Shown here in pieces: positions 17,091-25,648 of a stretch of DNA of 64,000 nucleotides (positions are counted from its first letter, which is position 1; each line of letters starts with the position of its first letter). This DNA comes from an uncultured Atopobiaceae bacterium (lineage in GTDB: Bacteria; Actinomycetota; Coriobacteriia; Coriobacteriales; Atopobiaceae), in contig CANRLS010000001.1 in NCBI GenBank assembly GCA_947631545.1, forward strand, positions 33,663-97,662, written 5' to 3'. The translations under genes were made by a program, and so were the position numbers. The notes under the pieces are model-generated. The model had not been told where the DNA came from. It saw only the letters and a list, made by a program, of their open reading frames with translations, and did no database searches.

Positions 17091-18305
17091 CTAGGCGGAG
17101 GCCAGAAGCTCGTCTGCGAGCTCGAGGGCCGAGGCGCAGACGCCGTCCATATCGTAGTAGCGATACTCGGCGAGTCTACCGACGGGATGGAAATTGCCGA
17201 GGCCGCTCACGCGCTCCAGGTACCTTCGGTGGAGCTCGAGGTTGGCGGGCTCGAGTATCGCGTAGTAGGGATCCATGCCGCATCCGCGCTCATAGGCTCG
17301 AGGATACTCGCGCATGATCGTCGTCGTGCCCTCGAGCTTTTGGCCCGTGAGGTTCTTGAACTCGGTGATGCGCGTGAAGTCCTCGGAGACGGTGTAGTTC
17401 ACCGTCGCCACCGGCTGGAAGCGATCCATGGCGAGCGTCTCGAAGTCCATGCGGAGCGAACGGTAGGGCAAGGCGCCGAGGTCGCAGTCGAAGAGCTCGT
17501 CGAGGGGGCCGGTGTAGACGACGATGCCCTCATAGGGCCTTCCGCCCACGAGGAGCTCGCCCTCCCCCACCTCGAGGAACTCGCGGGCGTCCTGGCCAAG
17601 CGCCACATCGATGCGCTCGTGGTCGAGCATGCGCTCGAAGAGGGCCGTGTAGCCGTCGTGCGGCATGCCCTGCCAGGTGGCCTGGGGGAAGTAGCGGTCG
17701 TCGTCGCCGACGAAGACGGGCACGCGGCCCGTCACGGCGGGATCGATCTGGTCGGGGGTCTGGCCCCACTGCTTCATGGTGTAATGCAGGAAGACGTTCT
17801 CGTAGACGTAGTCGGCCACGCGGGCGAGGTCGGGATCGTCGGAGGCGCGGAGCTCGAGGATCGGCACCTTCACGTTCTCGCCGAAGGCGGCAACGAGCTT
17901 GGCGTAGAGGCGCTCGCCCTCCTCCTCGCCGAAGGCGAGCTTGAGCGATGCGTGGTTGAAGGGCACCGGCATGAGCGTGCCGTGGATGTCGGCGAGCACG
18001 CGGTGCTCGTAGGGATCCCACTCGGTGAAGCGCGAGAGGAACTCGTGGACCCGCTCGTCGGTGGTGTGGTAGATGTGCGGGCCGTAGAGGTGGATGAGGA
18101 TGCCCGCCTCGTCGGGGCAGTCGTAGGCGTTCCCCGCGATGTGCTCGCGCATCTCCACCACGAGCACCCGCATGCCGCCATCCTCGGCGAGGCGACGGGC
18201 CACCGTGGCCCCGGCATAGCCGGCGCCCACGCAGATGGCGTCGTAGGTCGATGGATCCACGGCGAGGCCCCCCTCAGGGGATCGGGCATCTATGAAACGG
18301 CCCAT
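17091..18305 (-). CDS. glf: UDP-galactopyranose mutase
   Basis: A 404-residue flavoenzyme that converts UDP-galactopyranose to UDP-galactofuranose. The FAD motif AICVGAGYAGATVARRLAE, the family stretch GPHIYHTTDERVHEFLSRF and the TVNYT and FKNLTGQ segments are clear. I chose the ATG at 18305 because of a perfect GGAGG 5 nt upstream; this leaves a ~24-residue N-terminal extension before the flavin fold, longer than usual. It is the first gene of an operon with the GT2 gene and is divergent from pta. Confidence 0.92.
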   Translation of the reverse strand: MGRFIDARSPEGGLAVDPSTYDAICVGAGYAGATVARRLAEDGGMRVLVVEMREHIAGNAYDCPDEAGILIHLYGPHIYHTTDERVHEFLSRFTEWDPYEHRVLADIHGTLMPVPFNHASLKLAFGEEEGERLYAKLVAAFGENVKVPILELRASDDPDLARVADYVYENVFLHYTMKQWGQTPDQIDPAVTGRVPVFVGDDDRYFPQATWQGMPHDGYTALFERMLDHERIDVALGQDAREFLEVGEGELLVGGRPYEGIVVYTGPLDELFDCDLGALPYRSLRMDFETLAMDRFQPVATVNYTVSEDFTRITEFKNLTGQKLEGTTTIMREYPRAYERGCGMDPYYAILEPANLELHRRYLERVSGLGNFHPVGRLAEYRYYDMDGVCASALELADELLASA

Positions 18306-18365
18306 CGATACCTCCACATTCGAGGCGCCGGACATGGCTTCGCAGCGCCCGTGCGCCGCCACGAC

Positions 18366-18394
18366 AAGGGCCGCTCTCGCGCGCGGCCCTTTTC
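18366..18394 (+). terminator. Terminator-like hairpin upstream of the pta promoter
   Basis: AAGGGCCGC and GCGGCCCTT form a 9 bp stem followed by a T-run on the plus strand. It lies between the divergent glf and pta genes, before the pta -10 box, so it would insulate pta from upstream read-through. Confidence 0.55.
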
Positions 18395-18419
18395 ATCCCG
18401 GGCCATTCTAGCATGCACC

Positions 18420-18425
18420 TATAAT
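18420..18425 (+). promoter_or_regulatory. pta -10 box
   Basis: A perfect TATAAT about 85 bp before the pta start and downstream of the insulating hairpin. No good -35 box is seen at 16-18 bp. Confidence 0.5.
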
Positions 18426-18510
18426 GCCGAAGAGAGGGCCCTAACAAGCTGGGACTCGGTTTGCCTGGCGGAACCCGCCGGATCCCCTTCGAGAGAGACG
18501 AGGAGCATGG

Positions 18511-19488
18511 ATGAGCGACTTCCTTGAGCGCATGAAAGAGCACGCTAAGAGCGAGAAGATGACGATCGTGCTCCCCGAGGGCGAGGATCGGCGCACCATC
18601 GACGCCGCGCGCCAGATCGTGGCCGAGGATCTCGCCGACCTCGTCATCCTCGGCGATCCCGATGCGATCCACGTCGATGGCGTCACGGTCATCGACCCCA
18701 AGAGCGCCGAGAAGCACGACGCGTATGCCCAGGAGCTCCAGAGACTCCGCGAGAAGAAGGGCATGACCATCGAGCAGGCCCTGGAGCTCATGGACGATGC
18801 CACGTACTTCGGCACCATGATGGTGAAGATGGGCGATGCCGACGGGCTCGTCTCGGGCGCCTGCCACTCCACGGCCAACACCCTGCGTCCCGCGCTCCAG
18901 ATCCTGAAGACCGCGCCCGGCACCAAACTCGTGTCGAGCTTCATGGTGATGTGCGTGCCCGACTGCCCGCATGGCCAGGACGGCACGCTGATCTTCGCCG
19001 ACATCGGGCTGAACGAGTATCCCGACGCCGAGGCCCTCTCCGAGATCGCCATCTCGAGCCACGCCTCATGGAAGGCCCTCATGGGCACCGAGCCCAAGAT
19101 CGCGATGCTCTCGTACTCGAGCCACGGTTCGGCCAGCTCCGACCATGTGGACAAGGTGGCCGAGGCCACGAAGCTCGTCCACGAGAAGCGCCCCGACATC
19201 CTCTGCGATGGGGAGCTGCAGCTCGACGCCGCCCTCATCGATGAGGTGGCCTGCCTGAAGGCCCCCGAGAGCGAAGTGGCGGGCGACGCCGACATCCTCA
19301 TCTTCCCCAACCTCGACGCGGGAAACATCGGCTACAAGCTCGTGGAGCGCTTGGGCGATGCCCAGGCCTACGGCCCCATCCTCCAGGGCATCGCGAGGCC
19401 GGTGAACGACCTCTCCCGCGGCTGCTCAGCCGACGATATCGTGGCCGTGGTGGCCATCACCGCCGTGCAGGCCCAGCTGACCGCATAG
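18511..19488 (+). CDS. pta: Phosphate acetyltransferase
   Basis: A 325-residue short-form Pta (no N-terminal DRTGG extension), which converts acetyl-CoA and phosphate to acetyl phosphate. Family landmarks are IVLPEGEDRRTIDAA, DGLVSGACHSTANTLRPAL and the C-terminal ANDL-equivalent RPVNDLSRGCSADDIV. The start has a GACGAGGAG site. In many bacteria pta lies next to ackA; here ackA is about 14 kb away on the other strand. A strong terminator follows. Confidence 0.95.
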   Translation: MSDFLERMKEHAKSEKMTIVLPEGEDRRTIDAARQIVAEDLADLVILGDPDAIHVDGVTVIDPKSAEKHDAYAQELQRLREKKGMTIEQALELMDDATYFGTMMVKMGDADGLVSGACHSTANTLRPALQILKTAPGTKLVSSFMVMCVPDCPHGQDGTLIFADIGLNEYPDAEALSEIAISSHASWKALMGTEPKIAMLSYSSHGSASSDHVDKVAEATKLVHEKRPDILCDGELQLDAALIDEVACLKAPESEVAGDADILIFPNLDAGNIGYKLVERLGDAQAYGPILQGIARPVNDLSRGCSADDIVAVVAITAVQAQLTA

Positions 19489-19512
19489 CCCCGGCACCCA
19501 CGAAAAGGGCGA

Positions 19513-19544
19513 AGGGCCCGCGACTTCAGTCGCGGGCCCTTTTC
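19513..19544 (+). terminator. Rho-independent terminator of pta
   Basis: A perfect 13 bp stem (AGGGCCCGCGACT/AGTCGCGGGCCCT) with a two-base loop, followed by TTTT. The preceding AAAA makes it usable from the minus strand as well, i.e. for pckA. Confidence 0.9.
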
Positions 19545-19589
19545 AGCGCGGTCGGGCCCCTCGCGAAGGCGGTGTGCCCTGGGAAGCCG

Positions 19590-21398
19590 TCAGTCGCGCT
19601 TGGAGCGGCGCTTCTTCGACCCTGCCCTGCGGGCGCGGCCGGGCTTGGACGTACCGTGCCCGGAGGGCTCGTGGACCCGGGTGGGGTTGCGATGATGGGG
19701 CTTGGTGCTCCGCGTCGGCTTGGCCGAGCGATGGGTCGCCGGGACGGGCATCGTCTCCTGGGCCTGGGCGGCGCGGTTGGCCTGGTGGATCTGGGCGCCG
19801 GCGCCGGCGGGCACGTTCGGGCCTCCCAGGCGCGCGATCTCGGAGAGGTCGGGGAAGCGCTTGGCGAAGTTCCTCTGGAACATGTGGGCGAGCTTCAGCG
19901 CCTGCTGGTCGTAAGCGACGGGATCCGCCCAGGTGGAGCGCGCGTCCAGGATCTGGGAGCTCACGCCGGGGCAGGTGAGCGGGACGTCGAAGTTGAAGAG
20001 GTCGTTGTGGACGAAGGTGCCCTCCTCGACCGATCCGTCGAGCGCCGCCTCGACGATGGCGCGGGTGGCGCCAAGGTCCATGCGGTGGCCGGTGCCGTAG
20101 GGGCCGCCGGTCCAGCCGGTGTTCACCAGGTAGCACCGCACGCGATGGCGCCCGATGCGCTCGCCGAGCATGTTGGCGTAGACCGTGGGGCGAAGCGGCA
20201 TGAAGGGCTCGCCGAACATCGACGAGAACGTGGGCTGGGGCTCCGTGATGCCCTCCTCGGTGCCCGCCACCTTGGAGGTGAAGCCCGTGAGGAACTGGTA
20301 CTTGGCGCTCTCGGGGGTGAGGCGCGCGATGGGCGGCAGGACGCCGAAGGCGTCGGCCGTGAGGAAGATGATCACCTCGGGGATGCCGTCCTGGCCCGTG
20401 AGCACGGCGTTGTCGATGAACTCCACCGGGTAGGAGACGCGCGTGTTCTCGGTGATGGAGTCGTCGTTGTAGTCTGGGCGCCGGGTGTTGCGGTTGAGGA
20501 CCACGTTCTCGCAGAGGCTGCCGAAGCGGATGGCGCCGTAGATCTCGGGCTCGCGGTAGCGCGTGAGGCCGATGGTCTTGGCGTAGCAGCCGCCCTCGAG
20601 GTTGAAGACGCCCTCGGCCGACCAGCCGTGCTCGTCGTCGCCGATGAGCTGGCGAGACGGGGCCGCGGAGAGCGTCGTCTTGCCCGTGCCGGAGAGGCCG
20701 AAGAAGACGGCCGAGGAGTTCGTGGTGGGATCGACGTTGGCCGAGCAGTGCATGGTGAGGACGTTGTCCTCCACAGGCAGCACGTAGTTCATCGCGCTGA
20801 AGATGGACTTCTTGATCTCGCCCGAATAGCCGGTGCCGGCGACGAGGATGACCCGCTCCTCGAAGTCGATGACCACCGCCGCCTCGGAATTGGTGCCGTG
20901 GGCCTTGGGATCGCAGTGGAAGCCGGGCGCCGCGAGAACGATGAAGTCGGGGTCGCCGTAGCGCCAGAGCTCGAAGCGGTTGGGGCGCACCATCATCTGA
21001 CGGGCGAAGAGCGCCTGATGCGCCTCCTCGGCGATGACCATGAACTTGCGGGAATGCTTGCGGTCGGCGCCCACGAGGCCGCGAACCACGAAGGGGTCGC
21101 GCTCGGAGAGCCGCTCGCAGATGCCTCGCTTGATGCGGCGGAAGTGCTCGGGCGTCATCGGCTTGTTGACGTTGCCCCATGCGATGCGGTCATGGACGCC
21201 GGGGCTGTCCACGATGAAGCGGTCGTTGGGCGAGCGGCCGGTGCGCTCCCCGGTCTGCACCACGAGCGAGCCGTTGGAGGCCAGCTCGCCCTCGCCGCGA
21301 GCGAGGGCCTTCTCCACGAGCTCGGGGACGGAAAGGTCCCAGTGGACGTCCTCTTCCTGCACACGCACGCCGACTTCGGCGAGCTTCTCATCGAACAT
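19590..21398 (-). CDS. pckA: Phosphoenolpyruvate carboxykinase (ATP) with basic C-terminal tail
   Basis: A 602-residue ATP-type PEP carboxykinase, linking PEP and oxaloacetate. The TGERTGRSPNDRF substrate loop, the kinase P-loop FFGLSGTGKTTLSA and the metal-binding IGDDEHGWS are intact. In anaerobes it often runs toward oxaloacetate and conserves ATP. The ATG at 21398 follows GGAGG. Typical family members are ~530-540 residues; here the last ~55 residues form a disordered Lys/Arg/His-rich tail ending GRARRAGSKKRRSKRD. A CCGCGG hairpin lies in the upstream region. Confidence 0.95.
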   Translation of the reverse strand: MFDEKLAEVGVRVQEEDVHWDLSVPELVEKALARGEGELASNGSLVVQTGERTGRSPNDRFIVDSPGVHDRIAWGNVNKPMTPEHFRRIKRGICERLSERDPFVVRGLVGADRKHSRKFMVIAEEAHQALFARQMMVRPNRFELWRYGDPDFIVLAAPGFHCDPKAHGTNSEAAVVIDFEERVILVAGTGYSGEIKKSIFSAMNYVLPVEDNVLTMHCSANVDPTTNSSAVFFGLSGTGKTTLSAAPSRQLIGDDEHGWSAEGVFNLEGGCYAKTIGLTRYREPEIYGAIRFGSLCENVVLNRNTRRPDYNDDSITENTRVSYPVEFIDNAVLTGQDGIPEVIIFLTADAFGVLPPIARLTPESAKYQFLTGFTSKVAGTEEGITEPQPTFSSMFGEPFMPLRPTVYANMLGERIGRHRVRCYLVNTGWTGGPYGTGHRMDLGATRAIVEAALDGSVEEGTFVHNDLFNFDVPLTCPGVSSQILDARSTWADPVAYDQQALKLAHMFQRNFAKRFPDLSEIARLGGPNVPAGAGAQIHQANRAAQAQETMPVPATHRSAKPTRSTKPHHRNPTRVHEPSGHGTSKPGRARRAGSKKRRSKRD

Positions 21399-21584
21399 GC
21401 GCCCTCCGTTCCGTGGGCTCAGTTGCGCCGCGGTTCGGACCGCGGCGAATCGAGTCATGCAAAGCGCCCATGACGGGCGCGAGTCTCAGGGCTTCGTTTT
21501 GGCTGCGCACCCATTTTACCGATTGGACGATGGAGCGCCTATGGTCACCGCCAACGCGCAACGCTCTCGCAACGCTCGCCCGGC

Positions 21585-22964
21585 TCAGTCGCCGAGGACG
21601 TAGTCGGCGGCCGAGAGGGCCCGGGCGTCCTCGTCGTCATGGGTGGCGAGGATGAGGGCGCGATCGCCCAGGCGCCTGTCGATGAAGGCGAGGGCCCGCT
21701 CGTGGTTGGCCTCGTCGAGCCCCTGGAAGGGCTCGTCGAGGAAGACCGCGGCGCTCGGGCAGAGGAGCGCCCGAACGAGCTCCAGGCGCCGCTTCTGACC
21801 GCCGGAGAGCTCGCCCGCGAGCTTCTCGGGCGCCACCTTCGGCAGCACCTCCCGAAGGACGGAGCGGACGAGCTCAGGCGAGGCGCCCTGCGCCACGAGG
21901 CTCACGTTGTCCTCGGCAGAGAGGGCCTCGACGAGACTCGGCTCCTGGAAGACCACCGAGACCGAGCGCGGGCGAAGGACGCTCCCCGCCGACGTCGGGA
22001 TGAGGCCGAGGATGGCCGAGATGAGGGTCGTCTTGCCTACGCCCGAGGGGCCGCGGAGGCAGAGCCTCTGGCCGGCCCCGACGGAGAAGGTGGCGCCCTC
22101 CACGACCAGCTCCCCCGAGCGCTCCACCGAAAGGTCCGTCACCTGGACCTCCGCATCGCTTTCGGCGTCCCTCGGCACGGCCCTCCGGGCGAGCGCCACC
22201 GCGCGACGGAGCCCCCATCCCTCGCTCGCGTCGAGGAGCGCCAGGAAGACCCTCTCGCAGGCGAAGGCGAGGGCGATGACGGCGAGCGTCCAGGCGAAGA
22301 GGTTCGCGGTCTCGAGCAGGAGCTTCGCCTGGTAGACCTTCTCCCCCATCGTGTTCAGCGCCATGGCGATGAGCTCGGCGGCGACGCCCGCCTTCCAGCT
22401 CATGCCCACGGCATTGCGGCTCGTGGCCTGCAGGTAGGGCAGGACGCCCGGCCAGGTGCTCACGAGGAAGAGCTTGCCCGGGCCCGCACCCATGACCTCC
22501 AGCGCCCGGCGCACCCGGCGGTCCACCTGCTCGGCGCCTTCGAGGGTCGAGAAGTAGTAGGCCGGGAAGACCATGAGCGCCACTGCGGCGCTCGGCACGC
22601 CCTCGGCGCCGAGCCAGAGGAGCAGGAGCACGACGACGCAGGCCACGGGCGTGGCCTTGAGCACGAGCGCGATGGGCCGGATGAGGTCCTGGAGCCACGG
22701 CCTCGGGGCCGCGAGGATGCCCAGGCCGAGCGCGACGGCGAAGGTGGCGACGAAGGCGCCGCAGATCGTGGCGAAGGAGGCCCAGACCGAGAGCCAGAAC
22801 TCGCCCGTCATGACGAGCGAGGCGAAGGCGACGGCCGTCTGCCAGGGCGTGGGCAGGAGGAGCGGTTGGGCCACGAGCGCGGCCACGAGCCACCAGACGG
22901 CGATCCAGAAGGCGATCGCCGCCGCCCGCCTCGCGGTCCCGGAGGCTTCCCTGCCGCGCTCCAC
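21585..22964 (-). CDS. NitT/TauT-type ABC importer, permease and ATPase fused
   Basis: A 459-residue fusion. Residues ~1-265 are a six-helix BPD permease with the cytoplasmic coupling region ALEVMGAGPGKLFLVSTWPG. After a ~15-residue linker, residues ~275-459 form a compact ATPase with Walker A GPSGVGKTT, signature LSGGQKRRLEL, Walker B AVFLDEPFQGLDEA and switch His in LATHDDED. SsuC/TauC and SsuB/TauB are normally separate proteins. The gene begins 3 bp after the binding-protein stop, so both are translated from one mRNA. The substrate (sulfonate, nitrate, thiamine precursor or other) is unknown. Confidence 0.9.
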   Translation of the reverse strand: MERGREASGTARRAAAIAFWIAVWWLVAALVAQPLLLPTPWQTAVAFASLVMTGEFWLSVWASFATICGAFVATFAVALGLGILAAPRPWLQDLIRPIALVLKATPVACVVVLLLLWLGAEGVPSAAVALMVFPAYYFSTLEGAEQVDRRVRRALEVMGAGPGKLFLVSTWPGVLPYLQATSRNAVGMSWKAGVAAELIAMALNTMGEKVYQAKLLLETANLFAWTLAVIALAFACERVFLALLDASEGWGLRRAVALARRAVPRDAESDAEVQVTDLSVERSGELVVEGATFSVGAGQRLCLRGPSGVGKTTLISAILGLIPTSAGSVLRPRSVSVVFQEPSLVEALSAEDNVSLVAQGASPELVRSVLREVLPKVAPEKLAGELSGGQKRRLELVRALLCPSAAVFLDEPFQGLDEANHERALAFIDRRLGDRALILATHDDEDARALSAADYVLGD

Positions 22965-22967
22965 GCC

Positions 22968-24047
22968 CTAGACGTCCAGGCGATAGAAGCTCGAGTCGGG
23001 GAGGCTCCCGCCCACGGACGCCGGATCGAAGCCGTGGAGCACGCCGAGATAGCCCTCGAGCGCCTTCTCCATGTCCTCGCCGGTGATGCAGACGAGCGAG
23101 CACTGGCCGATGGCCTTCTCGGCCACCGCGGCGCTCTGGATGATGCCCTTGTCGACGACCATCTGCGCGAAGGCGGCCGGATCGGCGAGCACGGCCTGGA
23201 CGGAGGCGTCCTGGCCCTCGACGAAGCGCGTGACCGCGTCGGGGTGCTCGTCGGCGAAGTCGCTCCTCACGATGGTCACGCCCGTCACGAGCTCCGAGCC
23301 CGCAGGGGCCACCTCGCGCCACACGTCGCCCAGGTTGCAGACGGCCTTGAGGTCGGGGTTCTGGGTCGTCACGGCGCTCACGTAGGGCTGGGGCAGGATC
23401 GCGACGGCGGAGGGGTCGCTCGCGAGGAGCGTCCCCACCTCGGTGGCCTCGCTCTTGAACTCGAGGCTCACGTCGGAGAGGCCCTTCTCTTCGATGAGGT
23501 ACTGGGTGACGTACTCGGGCGTGGAGCCCTTGCCGGTGAGGTAGACGGTATGGCCCTGGAGGTCGTCGAAGCTCGCGATGGCGGCATCGCCCGTGACCAC
23601 GTTCAGCACCGAGAGCGTGTTGATGTCGATGACGGAGACGGCCCCCTCGGTCTTGTTCCAAAGGACGGAGGCCACGTTGGCGGGCACGAGCGCCACGTCG
23701 ACGTCGCCGGAGACGACCTTGGCGACGACCTCATCGGCCGTACCGACGATGGAGAAGTCGTAGGTGTCGGCGGTCTCGCCCGCCTCGGCCCTCTCCATGA
23801 GGTCGAGGAGACCGATGGAGGTGGGCCCGGTCATGGAGATGACCTTGACCTCGGTGGGATTCGACGGCTCGCTGGAAGCGGTGGCCTCGCTCGATTCCGC
23901 CGGCTCTTGCCCGCTCGCTCCCTGAGCCCCGCAGCCGCTGAGGACGAGCGTCGAGGCGAGGGCGCAGAGGATGCAGATGAGGAGCGCGAGCGCCCGGACG
24001 CGCCGGGCTGGCGACGGGGCGGTGCCGGTGCTTGGATTCACGGTCAT
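22968..24047 (-). CDS. NitT/TauT-type substrate-binding lipoprotein
   Basis: A 359-residue secreted lipoprotein. A signal peptide with lipobox LSGC is followed by a Ser/Glu-rich linker and a two-lobed binding domain. The stretches GDVDVALVPANVASVLWNK, LQGHTVYLTGKGSTPEYVT and AVAILPQPYVSAV match SsuA/ThiY-like proteins. The ATG at 24047 has GAGGGAG upstream. It feeds the permease-ATPase fusion encoded 3 bp downstream. Confidence 0.9.
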   Translation of the reverse strand: MTVNPSTGTAPSPARRVRALALLICILCALASTLVLSGCGAQGASGQEPAESSEATASSEPSNPTEVKVISMTGPTSIGLLDLMERAEAGETADTYDFSIVGTADEVVAKVVSGDVDVALVPANVASVLWNKTEGAVSVIDINTLSVLNVVTGDAAIASFDDLQGHTVYLTGKGSTPEYVTQYLIEEKGLSDVSLEFKSEATEVGTLLASDPSAVAILPQPYVSAVTTQNPDLKAVCNLGDVWREVAPAGSELVTGVTIVRSDFADEHPDAVTRFVEGQDASVQAVLADPAAFAQMVVDKGIIQSAAVAEKAIGQCSLVCITGEDMEKALEGYLGVLHGFDPASVGGSLPDSSFYRLDV

Positions 24048-24136
24048 GGAACTCCCTCTCGGTCGAATCGCGCGGAGCGCTCTGATCGCCGCGCATGGTC
24101 GCGGCCGTGCGCCGGGCGCAGCCGCCGAAGGCCATC

Positions 24137-25165
24137 CTAGCCCCGGATCTCTTCGGGGTCGGAGGGGAAGACGATGCCCTCCCGATAGCGAATGGCCTCC
24201 ATGATGCCGGCGACGATGGTGCTGTTCCCGTTCGCGGCCTCGAGGTCGTAGTCGCCGTGGATGGCGGCGACGAAGTCGGCCACCTCGTAAGCGAGGTTCA
24301 GCTCGCCCGAGACGGGGAGCGTCTCCTCGACCTCGACGACCTCTTCGCCGCCGTGGGTGCCGATGAGGCGAAGGTGCCTTGGCTGGCCCACGCTCTCCCA
24401 GCTCAGCGTGGCTAGCTCGCCCTCGATGGAGCAGCCGAGCGCCCCGCGGAGGGCCTTGGAGTAGCAGACGTCGCAGATCATGCCGTCATAGGGAAGGAGC
24501 GCCGATCCGCAGATATCGATGAGGTCGCCCTGGCCGGTGACGTCGATGGTCACGGCGGTGCAGAGGAGGTCGTCCGGCGCCCCGAAGAGGTTCACCATCG
24601 CACTCAGCGGGTAGATGCCCAGATCCATGAGCGCCCCCGTGGCGAGCGAGGGATCGAAGATGTTCGACCGCTCCCCCTTGAGCACGAGGTCGTAGCGGGA
24701 GGAGTACTGGTCGTAGCGGAAGGTGGCCCGGCGGATGGGGCCGAGTCTGGGAAGGATCTCGCGCACGGCGCCGTAGCCCGGATCGTGCGCGAGCCGCATG
24801 GCCTCCATGGCGCAGACGCCCCTCTCCTTGGCGGCGGCGATGATGCTTCGCACCTCGGGGAGGTTCGTGCCGAAGGGCTTCTCGACGAGCACGTGCTTGC
24901 CGGCGGCGATCATCTGGAGCGCCTGGGGCGCATGGAGGAGGTTCGGCGAGGCGATGTAGACGGCATCGATGTCGGGGCAGGCCGCGAGGTCGTCGAGCGA
25001 ATCGAAGAAGAGCCTGGCCCCCCTGGGCTCGCCGTAGGCCCTCGCCTTCTCGAGGCTCCGGGAATAGACGCCCTCGAGCCGGACGCCCTCCACCTGGGCC
25101 ACGCCCTCGAGGAACTGCCCCGTGATCATCGACGTCCCGATGGTGCCGAACCGCACGTCGCCCAT
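24137..25165 (-). CDS. Gfo/Idh/MocA-family oxidoreductase
   Basis: A 342-residue NAD(P)-dependent oxidoreductase. The N-terminal Rossmann fold (FGTIGTSMITGQFLEG) is followed by the family signature GKHVLVEKPFGTN, with the catalytic Lys in EKP, and a C-terminal alpha/beta domain with MDLGIYPLSAMVNLFG. Members oxidise or reduce cyclic sugars, inositols and dihydrodiols. The ATG at 25165 follows GAGGAGGG; the frame stays open further upstream through repeat DNA, which is not part of the gene. Confidence 0.9.
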   Translation of the reverse strand: MGDVRFGTIGTSMITGQFLEGVAQVEGVRLEGVYSRSLEKARAYGEPRGARLFFDSLDDLAACPDIDAVYIASPNLLHAPQALQMIAAGKHVLVEKPFGTNLPEVRSIIAAAKERGVCAMEAMRLAHDPGYGAVREILPRLGPIRRATFRYDQYSSRYDLVLKGERSNIFDPSLATGALMDLGIYPLSAMVNLFGAPDDLLCTAVTIDVTGQGDLIDICGSALLPYDGMICDVCYSKALRGALGCSIEGELATLSWESVGQPRHLRLIGTHGGEEVVEVEETLPVSGELNLAYEVADFVAAIHGDYDLEAANGNSTIVAGIMEAIRYREGIVFPSDPEEIRG

Positions 25166-25262
25166 GCCGCCCTCCTCTGTCGTCATCTCCATCGCCTGCA
25201 TTCTACCCGCACGCCATGCGAGTCCACAGGAGCGCCGGACATGCCCGGATTCGCCGAAACGA

Positions 25263-25448
25263 GGCCGGGGCGGGCGGGTTCCCGGCGAATCCGAGAGCCC
25301 GCGTGGGGAAGCGCGGACTTCGCCGTGCCCGAGGGCGATGCACCCGGCGCCCGCCCTGTGGCCGTGGAAGTTGAGAGCGGCGAAATCCGCGCGTTCGAGC
25401 CGCATGGGCGCTGCGAGGCGAAGGCTGAGCCGGGAGCCTGCGAGTGAG
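25263..25448. repeat. Structured repeat element, tandem copy 1
   Basis: A 186 bp unit repeated directly at 25449-25634 with about 95% identity by eye. It begins GGCCGGGGCGGGCGGG, carries an internal CCGCG/CGCGG hairpin and a CCCGAGGGCGATGC block, and ends GCCGGGAGCCTGC. Its distal outer arm is truncated where copy 2 begins. It fills most of the 480 bp gap between the MacB-like gene and the Gfo/Idh gene; no convincing protein is encoded although several frames are open. Confidence 0.85.
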
Positions 25449-25634
25449 GGCCGGGGCGGGCGGGTTCCCGGCGAATCCGAGAGCCCGCGTGGGGAAGCGC
25501 GGACTTCGCCGTGCCCGAGGGCGATGCTCCCGGCGCCCGCCCTGTGGCCGTGGGAGTTGAGAGCGGCGAAATCCGCGTGTTCGAGCCGCATGGGCGCTGC
25601 GAGGCGAAGGCTGAGCCGGGAGCCTGCCCGCCCC
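25449..25634. repeat. Structured repeat element, tandem copy 2 (complete)
   Basis: The complete form: the left arm GGCCGGGGCGGGC...TTCCCGGC can pair with the right arm GCCGGGA...GCCCGCCCCGGCC, enclosing ~140 nt with smaller hairpins. It ends 14 bp from the stop of the MacB-like gene. A related copy with a different but still self-complementary outer stem lies at 49399-49585, also beside the 3' end of a minus-strand gene. Confidence 0.85.
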
Positions 25635-25648
25635 GGCCGAAAGCGACG

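Noticed and set aside
25166..25591. N-terminal extension of the Gfo/Idh protein through the tandem repeat
   Set aside because: The frame stays open, but the repeated His/Gly/Arg-rich sequence duplicates the DNA repeat, and the ATG at 25165 has its own GAGGAGGG site and begins the Rossmann fold.
25263..25634. CRISPR array
   Set aside because: Only two long units in direct contact, without short repeats and unique spacers.
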